From Ferrovibrio sp046297595 (GTDB taxonomy: Bacteria; Pseudomonadota; Alphaproteobacteria; Ferrovibrionales; Ferrovibrionaceae): a stretch of DNA of 64,000 nucleotides. This document shows, one piece after another, positions 16,682 to 25,978 of the stretch (its first letter is position 1; every line of letters starts with the position of its first letter). Position numbers and translations under genes: made by a program. A model generated the notes under the pieces. The model was not told where the DNA came from, ran no database searches, and saw nothing but the letters and a program-made list of their open reading frames with translations. The stretch covers positions 62,001 to 126,000 of the forward strand of contig NZ_JBKBHT010000008.1 in the NCBI RefSeq assembly GCF_046297595.1. The letters run 5' to 3'.

Positions 16682-18634
16682 GTGAATCCCGTGCTTTCTG
16701 ACCTGCTGACATTCCACGGTATGAACCGGCGCGTCCTCGTGGTGGCGCTGCACGATATCGTCATGGCAGCTGCCTCCTTCATGCTGGCGCTCGGCCTGCG
16801 CTATTGGCTGGCGGATATCCCATGGTCGCCGGCCGAGTCCTGGGAAGGCATGCTGGTCTTTACCGCCGTGGCCGCGGTGGTGTTCCGATATGCCGGGCTG
16901 TATCGGGGTATCTGGCACTTCGCCTCCCTGCGCGACATGCTTGCCATTCTGCGCGGCACAATTCTCTCATTGCTGATATTCCTGCCCCTGCTGTTCTTCG
17001 TGACCCGGCTGGAATCCTACCCTCGCAGCGCCCTGGTTTTGCAGTTTTTCATCCTTGTTGCCCTGCTGGCCGGTCCGCGGCTGATGTATCGGGCCTGGAA
17101 AGAGGGGGGTCTGGTCCGTGCGCTCAAGCGGGGCGACGACAATCGCGTGCCAGTTCTTCTGCTAGGTTCGGGCCAGGCCGCCGACGCCTTCATCCGCGAG
17201 ATGGAGCGGCGTGATGCTGTCTATCGTATCGTCGGCATCGTCGACGATTCCGAGCGACGGCATGGCCGCGACCTGCGTGGCGTGCGCGTGCTCGGCAGCC
17301 TTGCCGATCTGCCAGCCATCGTGCGGCAGTTGCGCGAAGCGGATCGGCCGCGCCGCGTCATCGTTACCGACGACCGCTTCAGCGGCCGGGCTATGCGTGA
17401 CCTGGTGGAAGCGGCAGCACAGCTTGCCATCACGGTTGCGCGTTTGCCGCGCCTGACTGAATTTCGCAAGGAGGGCGACGGCCGGCAGGATGTGCAGCCG
17501 ATCGCGGTGGAAGACCTTCTTGGGCGGCCGCAGCGCGTACTTGATCGGGCGGCGGTGACGCGCCTGATCGCCGGCCGCCGCGTGCTGATCACCGGTGCGG
17601 GTGGCACCATCGGGTCTGAGCTGGTACGTCAGGTGGCGGCCATTGGTCCGGCCCTGATCGTGCTGTTCGAGCAGAGCGAACATGCGCTGTATCAGATCGA
17701 CATCGAGCTGGCCGAGCACGCGCCGTCGGTGCCCCGCGTCGCCCATCTGGGCGATGTTCGCAATGCCGAAGCGGTTGATCTTGCTTTTGCCCAGTATCAT
17801 CCGGACATCGTGCTGCATGCCGCTGCCTACAAACATGTGCCGTTGGTGGAGGCCAATGTCGGTGAGGGCGTGCTGACCAACGCCATCGGCACACAGATCG
17901 TGGCCAATGCCTGTCATCGCCATCATGTGGCAGTCATGGTGATGATCTCGACCGATAAGGCCGTGAACCCAACCAACGTGATGGGGGCCACCAAACGCGT
18001 GGCCGAAATGGTCTGTCAGAGCCTCGATCTTGAGCGCCCGACCGGCGGTAATGCCGGCACGCAGTTTGTCACCGTGCGGTTTGGCAATGTGCTCGGGTCT
18101 TCAGGATCGGTCGTGCCGCTGTTCCAGCGGCAGCTTGGCAATGGCGGCCCACTGACCGTGACCCATCCGGATGTAACGCGCTTTTTCATGACCACGCGGG
18201 AAGCGGTCGAACTGATCCTGCAGGCAGCAGCAATGCCGCGCGAGGCTTTGCATGCCGAAGGCAAGATATTTGTACTCGATATGGGCGAACCGGTGCGTAT
18301 CCAGGATCTGGCGCGACAGATGATCCGCCTCGCCGGCAAGCGGCCCGATACCGACATAAAGATCGCGTTCACGGGTCTGCGGCCGGGCGAGAAACTCTAT
18401 GAGGAGGTTCTGCACCAGGATGAGAGCCTGGTGAAGACGCCGGAGGAAGGCGTGCTGCTGGCCTCACCGCGCGTGATCGACCGCGCCGATCTGGAACAGA
18501 TGCTGGCCCGGCTTTCTGCCGCTGCTGCAAGTCGCGACAATGCGGCGATTCTGGCGCTGCTGAAATCCCTGGTGCCGGAATTCCACCATGCCCCGGAGGG
18601 GCAGGATAAAGCTGCGCCCGTTGCGGCCGGCTGA
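16682..18634 (+). CDS. WbpM/CapD/FlaA1-type UDP-N-acetylglucosamine 4,6-dehydratase, membrane-bound
   Basis: A 650-residue protein with four N-terminal membrane helices (about residues 18-130), a nucleotide-binding domain starting 'LLLGSGQAADAFIREMER' and an extended SDR domain. The SDR part has 'LITGAGGTIGSELVRQ' (about 303), 'AAAYKHVPLVE' and 'NPTNVMGATKR' (about 432), the Met/Lys variant of the catalytic motif typical of WbpM. It should make UDP-4-keto-6-deoxy-GlcNAc for O-antigen or exopolysaccharide. I use the GTG at 16682; the ATG at 16721 is an alternative, as neither has a strong ribosome site. Confidence 0.92.
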   Translation: MNPVLSDLLTFHGMNRRVLVVALHDIVMAAASFMLALGLRYWLADIPWSPAESWEGMLVFTAVAAVVFRYAGLYRGIWHFASLRDMLAILRGTILSLLIFLPLLFFVTRLESYPRSALVLQFFILVALLAGPRLMYRAWKEGGLVRALKRGDDNRVPVLLLGSGQAADAFIREMERRDAVYRIVGIVDDSERRHGRDLRGVRVLGSLADLPAIVRQLREADRPRRVIVTDDRFSGRAMRDLVEAAAQLAITVARLPRLTEFRKEGDGRQDVQPIAVEDLLGRPQRVLDRAAVTRLIAGRRVLITGAGGTIGSELVRQVAAIGPALIVLFEQSEHALYQIDIELAEHAPSVPRVAHLGDVRNAEAVDLAFAQYHPDIVLHAAAYKHVPLVEANVGEGVLTNAIGTQIVANACHRHHVAVMVMISTDKAVNPTNVMGATKRVAEMVCQSLDLERPTGGNAGTQFVTVRFGNVLGSSGSVVPLFQRQLGNGGPLTVTHPDVTRFFMTTREAVELILQAAAMPREALHAEGKIFVLDMGEPVRIQDLARQMIRLAGKRPDTDIKIAFTGLRPGEKLYEEVLHQDESLVKTPEEGVLLASPRVIDRADLEQMLARLSAAAASRDNAAILALLKSLVPEFHHAPEGQDKAAPVAAG

Positions 18635-18720
18635 CAGCATCCCGTTCGGAACCATTCGCTTTCCCCACCTGTTCAGGTTGGGTCTGCCAAGGGCAGTCCT
18701 CGACGCAACGGGAGGCTGGC

Positions 18721-19206
18721 ATGTCCTATTACCGCTTCGGCATCATGATCGCCGTATCCACCCTGGTGATGTATGGCCTGATGTATCTCAACACCTACGC
18801 ATTCGCCCATGTCTGGTTCAGCCAGACGCGTGTCTAGATGGCGCTGCTCATGGGCGCAACAATGGCGGCGGTTATGCTGGCATTCATGTTGCCGATGTAT
18901 GCGAACCGTTGGGTGAATATAGGGATATCCGCCGCAGCCGTGATGGTCTTTGCCGCTTCGCTGTGGCTCGTGCGCAGCCAGAGCACGGTGGGGGATGTTG
19001 CCTATATGAAGGCTATGATCCCGCACCATTCGATTGCGGTGATGACCAGCGAACGCGCGCGTATCCGCGATCCGCGCGTGCGACGGCTGGCCGACACGAT
19101 CCTGGAGACACAGATCCGCGAAATCGCGGAAATGGAGGAACTGATCGCCGATCTGGAGCGCAATCCGCCGGCAGCGGATGCGCCCTATCTGCCGGCGGCG
19201 CGCTAG
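18721..19206 (+). pseudogene. DUF305 membrane protein interrupted by an in-frame amber codon
   Basis: The ATG at 18721 has a perfect GGAGG site and opens a 38-codon frame ending in TAG at 18835-18837. The next codon is ATG (18838), which continues the same frame for 122 residues. Read through, the 160-residue product is a normal DUF305 protein: two N-terminal membrane helices, a third hydrophobic segment, then 'MKAMIPHHSIAVMTSERAR' and 'IREIAEMEELI'. In family members as I know them the stop position is held by Trp or Tyr, one base away from TAG. Either the gene is disrupted, or TAGATG allows termination and re-initiation giving two subunits. It lies just after the polysaccharide block. Confidence 0.82.
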
Positions 19207-19231
19207 ATTCCAGCGCGCTGGATTTGCGCCG

Positions 19232-20209
19232 TCAGCCCTTCGCGATCAGTTCGGCCTGCTTGACGATGCCTTCGGCCTGGCGGATCGAGGCGATGTCGAT
19301 CAGTTTGCCATCCAGTGCCACGGCGCCCTGGCCCTTGGCCTGGGCGTCCTTCATGGCCTCCAGGATGCGGCGGGCCTTCTTCACTTCTTCTTCGGGCGGG
19401 GTGTAGACTGCATTGGCCAGAGGAATCTGGCTGGGATGGATCGCCCATTTGCCTTCGCAGCCCAGGATGGCGGCGCGGTTCGCCTGAGCGGTATAGCCCT
19501 CATTGTCCGAGAAGTCGCCGAACGGTCCGTCGATGGGGCGCAGGCCATTGGCGCGGGCGGCCACCACCATGCGGGCGATCGCGTAATGCCACATGTCGCC
19601 CCAGAAATACTCGCGCGGCTTGTCGCCGTCCTTGTCGGTCAGCACGCCATAAAGCGGGTTCGGGCCGCCGATGGACGTGGTGCGGGCCCGCGTCGACGCG
19701 GCGTAGTCGGCCACGCCGAAATGCAGGCTTTCCAGGCGCGGCGAGGCGGCGGCGATCTCATGGATGTTCTGCATGCCGAGCGCGGTCTCGATGATCGCCT
19801 CGATGCCGATGCGCTTCTTGAAGCCTTTCGCCGTCTCGATCTGGGTCAGCAGCATGTCGACGGCATAGATGTCGGCCGCCGTGCCTACCTTGGGCACCAT
19901 CAGGAGATCCAGCTTGTCGCCGGCGCCTTCCACCACCTCCACCACGTCGCGGTACATGTAATGGGTGTCAAGGCCGTTGATGCGTACCGACATGGTCTTG
20001 TTGCCCCAGTCGACATCATGCAGGGCCTGGACGATGTTCTTGCGCGCCTGCGGCTTGTCGTCGGGCGCCACGGCATCTTCGAGATCGAGGAAAATCACGT
20101 CGGCGGCGCTTTTCGCGGCCTTCTCGAACAGCTTCACATTGCTGCCGGGCACCGCCAGTTCGCAGCGGTTCAGCCGGGCCGGGGCGGGGGTGATGGTCTT
20201 GAAGCTCAT
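19232..20209 (-). CDS. mcl1: L-malyl-CoA/beta-methylmalyl-CoA lyase (HpcH/HpaI aldolase, CitE-like)
   Basis: A 325-residue Mg-dependent lyase that splits malyl-CoA and beta-methylmalyl-CoA to glyoxylate plus acetyl- or propionyl-CoA. It contains 'FLDLEDAVAPDDK' (about 40-52), 'SVRINGLDTHYMYRDVV', 'MVPKVGTAADIYAVD', 'FGVADYAAS', 'WGDMWHYA' and 'AIHPSQIPLAN', all close to the Rhodobacter Mcl1 pattern. The ATG at 20209 was chosen over the far upstream start because it has an AGGGAG site and begins at conserved sequence. The enzyme points to an ethylmalonyl-CoA type acetate pathway or glyoxylate metabolism. It is divergent from the isochorismatase-like gene. Confidence 0.9.
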   Translation of the reverse strand: MSFKTITPAPARLNRCELAVPGSNVKLFEKAAKSAADVIFLDLEDAVAPDDKPQARKNIVQALHDVDWGNKTMSVRINGLDTHYMYRDVVEVVEGAGDKLDLLMVPKVGTAADIYAVDMLLTQIETAKGFKKRIGIEAIIETALGMQNIHEIAAASPRLESLHFGVADYAASTRARTTSIGGPNPLYGVLTDKDGDKPREYFWGDMWHYAIARMVVAARANGLRPIDGPFGDFSDNEGYTAQANRAAILGCEGKWAIHPSQIPLANAVYTPPEEEVKKARRILEAMKDAQAKGQGAVALDGKLIDIASIRQAEGIVKQAELIAKG

Positions 20210-20389
20210 GGCGCTGACTCTCCCTGTGGTCTTGCTGCATCTGCTAACTGGAGCGGAGGAGCTTGGCAAGGGCTGTAGTGGCTTTTCTCCCCGGCAGTAC
20301 TGAAGCCCTTGAGTCCGCACGGGAAAACATCGGCCGCTGGATTGCGTCCCGCGCTGCTAGACTCGTGCTGAAACGACTCGGAAACCGCC

Positions 20390-21112
20390 ATGCCGCCAGC
20401 CGAACCCGATCTGCGCCCTTCCGGTGCCAGGCACGATAGCAGCCTGCCGCGCTGGGCGGTCGAGAAGATGATCCGGCGCCGTAACGGACGGCGTTACGCC
20501 TTCGAGGACCTGCGGCCGGCCCGCACCGCCCTGATCGTGATCGATCTCATGCAGGGCTATGTCGACGGCACGCCCTGTGCCGCCTCGATCATTGCGCCAA
20601 TAAACGCCTTGGCGACGGCCCTGCGGCGCGCCGGCGGCCTGATCGCCTGGGTCCTGCCCGATCCGGCGATGCAAGATATGCCGCATCTGCAGGCTCTGTG
20701 GGGAGAGGATCATATCCGCAAGACCACGGCCGGCATGGTGCCGGGCATGGCGCTGGCCACCGGCCTGCAGACCGATGCGGCCGATCTGAAGGTGAGCAAG
20801 AGGGCTTACAGCGCGTTTTTCCCCGGCAAGTCGCCTTTGCCCGACCTGCTGGCGTCGCGCGGGATCGATACAATCCTGATCGCGGGCGTGCTGACCAATA
20901 TCTGCTGCGAAAGCTCGGCGCGAGATGCAATGACGCTGGGTTACCGCGTTGTGATGGTGTCAGATGCCAATGCGGCGCGCAGCGACGCCGAGCACCAGTC
21001 GGCCCTGTATAACGTGATGCGCAATTTCGGCGATGTCAGGGAAAGCAGCGAACTGATCGCATTGTTTGATGCGATGCCTGCCGCTGTAGATCAGCCCTTC
21101 GCCAGCGGATGA
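20390..21112 (+). CDS. Isochorismatase-family cysteine hydrolase
   Basis: A 240-residue hydrolase with the complete catalytic triad of the family: D52 ('ALIVIDLMQGY'), K137 ('KVSKRAYSAF') and C172 ('LTNICCESSARDA'). Members cleave amides or enol ethers such as nicotinamide, N-carbamoylsarcosine or isochorismate; the substrate here cannot be told. About 35 polar residues precede the core. Its last 22 bases overlap the 3' end of xerD on the other strand. Confidence 0.88.
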   Translation: MPPAEPDLRPSGARHDSSLPRWAVEKMIRRRNGRRYAFEDLRPARTALIVIDLMQGYVDGTPCAASIIAPINALATALRRAGGLIAWVLPDPAMQDMPHLQALWGEDHIRKTTAGMVPGMALATGLQTDAADLKVSKRAYSAFFPGKSPLPDLLASRGIDTILIAGVLTNICCESSARDAMTLGYRVVMVSDANAARSDAEHQSALYNVMRNFGDVRESSELIALFDAMPAAVDQPFASG

Positions 21113-22002
21113 TGCTGGCGTACCAGGGCCTGTTTCCGCGCTTCCAGCACATGGGTGTAGATCTGCGTCGTGCTGATATCGGCATGGCCCAGCATCTTCT
21201 GCACCGCGCGCAGGTCGGCGCCATGGGCCAGCAGGTGGCTGGCGAAGGCATGGCGCAGCACATGGGGCGACACTTTCGCCGGATCGATGTCGGCCGCCAC
21301 CGCTAGGTCCTTCAGCAGTTGGCCGAAACGCTGGCGCGTTAAATGCCCGCTTTCGCCGCGCGAGGGAAACAGCCAAGGTGAGTTTTTGCCGGTGATGAAT
21401 TCGCTGCGCCAGCCGGCATAGTCCTCGATGGCCTGCCGCGCGGGCTCGCTCAGGGGCACCAGGCGTTCCTTGCCGCCCTTGCCGCGGATCACCAGGAAAC
21501 GCGGGTCGTCGCCGAAAGGCGGCCAGCGCAGGGACACCAGCTCGCTCACGCGCAGGCCCGAGGCATACAGCACTTCCAGCAGGGCGGTCAGCCGCGCCGC
21601 CTCGGCCGGATCATCGCGCAATTCACGCGCGGCCTGCAGCAGGCGATCGACCTCATCTTCGCTCAAAAGTTTGGGCAGCGGTCGCGCACGTTTCGGCGCA
21701 TCCAGCAGGGCGGCGGGGTCGTCGCTGCGGATGCCATCCTGCAGCAGGAAGCGGAAGAACTGCCGCAGGGCCGAGAGCCGTCGCGCCGCCGTGGCCGGTT
21801 TCAGTCCGGCATCGGCCAGGCCCTGCACATAGAGGCGCAGGCTGTCTATGCCGATGCGTTCGGCGCTTTCGTTGCGCGCGGTCAGGAAGCCGGCGAAATC
21901 GGCCAGATCGGTCTGGTAGGCCAGCAGGGAATTCTTCGCCAGGCCACGTTCTGCGCTGAGCATTTCCAGGAAGGCATCGATATGTCGCTCGGCCCGCGCC
22001 AT
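21091..22002 (-). CDS. xerD: Site-specific tyrosine recombinase XerD
   Basis: A 303-residue tyrosine recombinase that resolves chromosome dimers with XerC at dif. The core-binding domain (about 1-90) opens 'HIDAFLEMLSAERGLAKNSL'. The catalytic residues are R151 ('SGLRVSELVSLRW'), K175 ('RGKGGKER'), H247 and R250 ('HVLRHAFASHLL'), H273 ('LGHADISTT') and Y282 ('IYTHV'). The start at 22002 is the first ATG at conserved sequence. It lies seven bases after the upstream gene, so probably one operon with the two genes at 22010-24031. Its normal length and position beside aroK argue for the housekeeping XerD, not a phage integrase. Confidence 0.95.
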   Translation of the reverse strand: MARAERHIDAFLEMLSAERGLAKNSLLAYQTDLADFAGFLTARNESAERIGIDSLRLYVQGLADAGLKPATAARRLSALRQFFRFLLQDGIRSDDPAALLDAPKRARPLPKLLSEDEVDRLLQAARELRDDPAEAARLTALLEVLYASGLRVSELVSLRWPPFGDDPRFLVIRGKGGKERLVPLSEPARQAIEDYAGWRSEFITGKNSPWLFPSRGESGHLTRQRFGQLLKDLAVAADIDPAKVSPHVLRHAFASHLLAHGADLRAVQKMLGHADISTTQIYTHVLEARKQALVRQHHPLAKG

Positions 22003-22009
22003 GGCGGGA

Positions 22010-23887
22010 TCAGAAGCCGCGCAGCAAAGCCGCTTCCAGCGCAATCTGGCGGGCTTCTGCCTCCAGCCCGACATGGCGCAGCGCGCCAAGCGCGGTGGCC
22101 AGGCTCTGGCCATCGGCATCCAGGCTGCCATTGGGCCCAAGCAGCGTCAGCGCCAATGCCACCGTCTCGCCCTTCGCCTTGGCTTCTGAGGCACGCAGCA
22201 GGTTGCGCCACACCGCCACAGGCGGCGCCTTGCGCTCTGCGCCCGCACCGGCATTGAGCAGGCTGTCCCAGCGTTCGGTTGGCACGACGATGCCGGCACC
22301 CTCGGCCAGTGTCAGAAGCTGTGCCGCACGGGCATTGCGCTGCGCCACCGGCAGGTCCTTCTGCGCAGCCAGCCATGCCTCATAACGGCTGTCGCGCCAT
22401 TCGCCATCCTCGCCGGCGATCAGCAGCAGCGGCCAGGCCTCGGCGGCAATCTCGCCGGCATTGTCGCGTTCCGGCGGCAGGGCCAACAGGATGTTGCGCC
22501 ACAGGCGCGCAGTGCCGGGTTCGTTGGCAGCCAGCGCCATGCGGATCACGGCGGGCGCGGCGGCGATGCTGGCCTCGTTCGGCACCAGGTTGTTCAGCAG
22601 CGGCTTGTAGGCGGTCGCCGTGGGCAGCAGCAGGTCGCGCGCCATCGCCAGCTCGTAGGCCCGGCGCACCAGTTCGGCGCGCGCCTTCGGTTCGGCCGCA
22701 TCGCGCGTCGACTGATACAGGAAGGCGGCGGCCCGTACGCTCTTGTCCTTGCCACTCGCGATGGCGGCAGTCAGCGCGGCACGCTGGTTTTCGGGAATCT
22801 CGGCGGCGGCATAAGCCTCGGCCAGCAATTCGGCCGGCAATGCGCCATAGCGTACGGCCCGCTCGGTGGCGCTGAGCCGTAATTCGGCATCCGCCTTGTC
22901 ATAGGCGGCCAGGGCGACCAGCAGGGACGGCGGCGCGACCTCCAGTGTGTCTTTTGGCAATGGCCGGCCGGCCGCACGCAGCATGGCGAAATGCAGTGGG
23001 CTGGCACCGCCCAGGGTTTCCACCTTCGCCCGCGCATCGCCGCGCAGGGCGGCGGCCAGAGCGTTGAAGGCCGGATCCTCGCCGCCACCGCCATCGCGCC
23101 ACAGGCTCAGCGCCAGGTCGCCGCCGGCGATGTCCTTGGCGCTGTAGCGGCATAGCACCGCAGCCTTCTGCCAGTAAGGCGATGGGTCCTCTCGCAAGGC
23201 GGTTGCAGCCAGGTCGCAGGCCCGCGCCAGTTCGTTCTTCAGCAGCGCCATCTCGAACGGCATCTGGCGGAAAATGGGGTCCTTCAGATCGGGCGGCTGT
23301 GGCGTGCCGAGCTGTTCTGCCGCGGCGATCTGGCCCAGGCGAAACAATTGTTCGACGCGAACGCCCAACAGGCTGGGGGTGCCGCCGCTGCCGGCCGGAG
23401 CCTGGGCGGTGGTGAGCAGCAGCCGCCGCTGCAGGTCGCGCAGGGCGCTGGCGGCCACGGGCGCAGGCAATACGCCGATCGTCTGCACGGCCTGGGCTCG
23501 GCTGGTGCCGTTCCACATGTCGGCACCGAGGCCGCCATTGGTGTCGTCCAGCAGGCCGGCGGTGGCGGAATCGGGTGCCGACAGCGGCTGGATCACGAAT
23601 TCGGGCGCCTTGCCGTTGGGCGGTGCCAGTTCGGTGGAAGGTTGGAGGGGGGCTGACTGCACGCTGCCGGGCTGGCTGAAACCAGGCTGGCCGATGGGCG
23701 GGGTTCTGTCCTGGGGCGGTGCTTCTTGCGGGCGCTGCTCCGCGCCAGACTGGCTCGCACCTGGCGGGGTCAGCCTGACCGGCTGCGCCTGCAGGTCGAA
23801 GCCGGCTCCAAGAACCGCCTGCGCGGTCAGCCCGGCAAGCAGCAGGCCCCGGCTGAAGTGCCTGCGCGGCGCGGAACCGGCGCGCAT
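22010..23887 (-). CDS. Secreted alpha-helical repeat protein of unknown function
   Basis: A 625-residue protein with a signal peptide (about 1-34, 'GLLLAGLTAQAVLGAGFDLQA'). A proline/glutamine-rich linker of about 80 residues follows, then a long alanine- and leucine-rich helical region resembling TPR-like solenoids ('RAELVRRAYELAMARDLLL', 'EIPENQRAALTAAIASGKD'). No catalytic motif is visible. It is three bases from the 46-residue membrane gene upstream and seven from xerD downstream, all on one strand. This gene set between xerD and aroK seems to recur in related bacteria, from memory. A periplasmic scaffold role is possible but unproven. Confidence 0.75.
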   Translation of the reverse strand: MRAGSAPRRHFSRGLLLAGLTAQAVLGAGFDLQAQPVRLTPPGASQSGAEQRPQEAPPQDRTPPIGQPGFSQPGSVQSAPLQPSTELAPPNGKAPEFVIQPLSAPDSATAGLLDDTNGGLGADMWNGTSRAQAVQTIGVLPAPVAASALRDLQRRLLLTTAQAPAGSGGTPSLLGVRVEQLFRLGQIAAAEQLGTPQPPDLKDPIFRQMPFEMALLKNELARACDLAATALREDPSPYWQKAAVLCRYSAKDIAGGDLALSLWRDGGGGEDPAFNALAAALRGDARAKVETLGGASPLHFAMLRAAGRPLPKDTLEVAPPSLLVALAAYDKADAELRLSATERAVRYGALPAELLAEAYAAAEIPENQRAALTAAIASGKDKSVRAAAFLYQSTRDAAEPKARAELVRRAYELAMARDLLLPTATAYKPLLNNLVPNEASIAAAPAVIRMALAANEPGTARLWRNILLALPPERDNAGEIAAEAWPLLLIAGEDGEWRDSRYEAWLAAQKDLPVAQRNARAAQLLTLAEGAGIVVPTERWDSLLNAGAGAERKAPPVAVWRNLLRASEAKAKGETVALALTLLGPNGSLDADGQSLATALGALRHVGLEAEARQIALEAALLRGF

Positions 23888-23890
23888 CGG

Positions 23891-24031
23891 TTATTTCCCG
23901 AGCCGGTCGGCCGGAATCACCTTCTCCACCTTGGCGCGCGGGGCCGGAATGTCCCAGCTCGACAGGAAGGCAACGCCGCCGCCGATCAGCAGCATGAGAA
24001 ACAGGAACAGGACGATCGACATACGGGCCAT
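23891..24031 (-). CDS. Small single-span membrane protein (46 residues)
   Basis: The product is 46 residues: a short N terminus, one membrane helix (about residues 4-24) and a conserved-looking tail 'SSWDIPAPRAKVEKVIP' with 'DRLGK' at the end. The tail 'D-I-P-A-P-x2-K-V-E-K-V-I-P' is, in my recollection, shared by small proteins encoded beside aroK in other alphaproteobacteria, which is why I consider it real. The ATG at 24022 is an alternative start. Probably co-transcribed with the secreted protein gene and xerD. Divergent from aroK. Confidence 0.7.
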   Translation of the reverse strand: MARMSIVLFLFLMLLIGGGVAFLSSWDIPAPRAKVEKVIPADRLGK

Positions 24032-24277
24032 GCGGCTCGGACTCCAGGTTGCGGCGCGCCGCTCTTGGGGCGACGCGCTGGAATTGTGACGCAATTGCTT
24101 TATTGTACCGGCGTGGCCCCGGAGAGGCAATCGCGGGGCGCATGGCTATGTCGAAAGGGCCGGCGGAAACCGGCCCAGATCACGGGAATGGGCGTGAGCA
24201 TTATCGAGACCGTCTCCGCCGTCGCAGCCCCATCCGACTCGACTGGTGGCGCGACCGCGACAGGAACCGGTGAAGGC

Positions 24278-24844
24278 ATGCCACGCAGCCTGGTTCTGGT
24301 CGGACTGATGGGCGCCGGAAAGAGTTCGGTCGGCCGCCGGCTGGCCGGGCGGCTGGGATTCGACTTCATCGATGCCGATACCGAGATCGAAAAGGCCGCC
24401 GGCGCCACGATCCCCGAAATCTTCGCCGCCCATGGCGAGGCCGCCTTCCGCGACGGCGAGCGCAAGGTGATTGCCCGGCTACTGGAACAACCGCGCATCG
24501 TGCTGGCGACCGGCGGCGGGGCCTATATGAACGCGGAAACCCGGGCGCGCATTCACGACCGCGGCCTCTCGATCTGGCTCAAGGCCGAACTCGATGTGCT
24601 GGCCAAACGCTGTGCGCGGCGCAGCAACCGGCCGCTGCTGGCCAATGGCGACCTGCGCGGCACACTGGAGCGCCTGATGCGCGAACGCTATCCGGTTTAT
24701 GCCGAGGCCGATATCACCGTGATCAGCGCCGACGGCCCGCATGAAGCGGTGGTTGAGCAGATCCTGCTGGCGCTGCCGCCAGCCTATCGCAAACTGGCCG
24801 AACGGCATCATGTCGAACCGGCTTCGTCTTCTTCGGTTGAGTAG
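24278..24844 (+). CDS. aroK: Shikimate kinase
   Basis: A 188-residue kinase that phosphorylates shikimate in aromatic amino-acid synthesis. It has the P-loop 'GLMGAGKSSVG' near the N terminus, 'DFIDADTEIEKAAG' for substrate binding, 'FRDGERKVI' and 'LATGGGAYMNAETR'. I start at the ATG at 24278 because the kinase core begins four residues later. In-frame starts at 24188 or 24194 would add about 30 low-complexity residues and cannot be excluded. aroB follows after four bases, the normal aroKB operon. Confidence 0.93.
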   Translation: MPRSLVLVGLMGAGKSSVGRRLAGRLGFDFIDADTEIEKAAGATIPEIFAAHGEAAFRDGERKVIARLLEQPRIVLATGGGAYMNAETRARIHDRGLSIWLKAELDVLAKRCARRSNRPLLANGDLRGTLERLMRERYPVYAEADITVISADGPHEAVVEQILLALPPAYRKLAERHHVEPASSSSVE

Positions 24845-24848
24845 CAGC

Positions 24849-25970
24849 ATGACAGAGCAAAAAGTGCGCGTCGCCCTGGGTGATCGCGCCTACGACATCA
24901 TGGTTGGCGGCGGCCTGCTGGAACGGGCGGGCGAGCATATCGCGCCGCTGCTGCGCCGGCCCTATGCCGTGATCGTCACCGACGAGAATGTGGCGGCGCG
25001 CCATCTCGACACGCTGAAACGCGCTCTGGCGCTGAAGAACATCGGCTGCGATGCGGTGGTGCTGCCGCCGGGCGAGAAGCAGAAATCCTATGCCGGTTTC
25101 GAGCAGCTCTGCGAGGCGCTGCTGGCCCTGAAGGTTGAGCGCCGCGACCACGTCATCGCCCTGGGCGGCGGCGTGATCGGCGACCTGGTCGGCTTCGCCG
25201 CTTCGGTGCTGCGGCGGGGCATGGATTTCATCCAGGTGCCCACCTCGCTGCTGGCGCAGGTGGATTCTTCCGTGGGCGGGAAGACGGCGATCAACAGCCG
25301 CCAGGGCAAGAACCTGATCGGCGCCTTCCACCAGCCGCGCCTGGTGCTGGCCGATGTGGCGCTGCTGGATACCCTGTCGCCGCGTGAGCTGCGCGCGGGC
25401 TATGCCGAGGTGGTGAAATACGGCCTGCTGGGCGATGCCGATTTCTTCGCCTGGCTGGAGACCAACGGCGCAAAACTGCTGGCCGGCGACATGGCCCTGC
25501 GCACGCAGGCCGTGGCGCGCTGCTGCGCCCACAAGGCGCGCATCGTGGCGGCCGATGAGCGCGAGGAAGGCGAGCGCGCTCTGCTCAATCTGGGTCACAC
25601 CTTCGGCCACGCGCTGGAGGCCGAAACCGGATATTCCCAGCGCCTGCTACATGGCGAGGGCGTCGCCGTGGGCATGGGGCTGGCCTTCCGCCTGTCGGCG
25701 CGGCTGGGCCTGTGCGGCGACGACCTAGCGCCGCGCGTGGAACGCCATCTGGCGGAGAGCGGCCTGCCGGCGCGGCTGCGCGATGTCGATGGCGCCCGGC
25801 TGTTTTCGCCGGCCGTGCTGCTGGAGCACATGAAGCAGGACAAGAAAGTGCGCGACGGCAAGCTGGTCTTCATCCTGGCCGAAGCCATCGGCCGCGCCGT
25901 GCAGCGCAACGACGTGGCGCCCGAGGCGGTGGAAATCCTGCTGCGCGAACAACTCGCCGCGGCAGCATAA
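24849..25970 (+). CDS. aroB: 3-dehydroquinate synthase
   Basis: A 373-residue NAD- and zinc-dependent enzyme, second step of the shikimate pathway. It shows 'LPPGEKQKSY', 'ALGGGVIGDLVGFAAS', 'VPTSLLAQVDSSVGGKTAIN', 'NLIGAFHQP' and the metal-binding 'LNLGHTFGHALE' and 'LHGEGVAVGM'. Length is normal for the family. It lies four bases after aroK. Confidence 0.97.
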   Translation: MTEQKVRVALGDRAYDIMVGGGLLERAGEHIAPLLRRPYAVIVTDENVAARHLDTLKRALALKNIGCDAVVLPPGEKQKSYAGFEQLCEALLALKVERRDHVIALGGGVIGDLVGFAASVLRRGMDFIQVPTSLLAQVDSSVGGKTAINSRQGKNLIGAFHQPRLVLADVALLDTLSPRELRAGYAEVVKYGLLGDADFFAWLETNGAKLLAGDMALRTQAVARCCAHKARIVAADEREEGERALLNLGHTFGHALEAETGYSQRLLHGEGVAVGMGLAFRLSARLGLCGDDLAPRVERHLAESGLPARLRDVDGARLFSPAVLLEHMKQDKKVRDGKLVFILAEAIGRAVQRNDVAPEAVEILLREQLAAAA

Positions 25971-25978
25971 GCGCCGCC

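Noticed and set aside
21091..22002. Tyrosine recombinase as a sign of a genomic island
   Set aside because: The protein matches XerD, sits in its usual neighbourhood by aroK, and no attachment sites or phage genes are nearby.
24083..24096. AATTG-N5-CAATT inverted repeat upstream of aroK as an operator
   Set aside because: It is too short and isolated; no adjacent regulator gene or good promoter could be matched to it.
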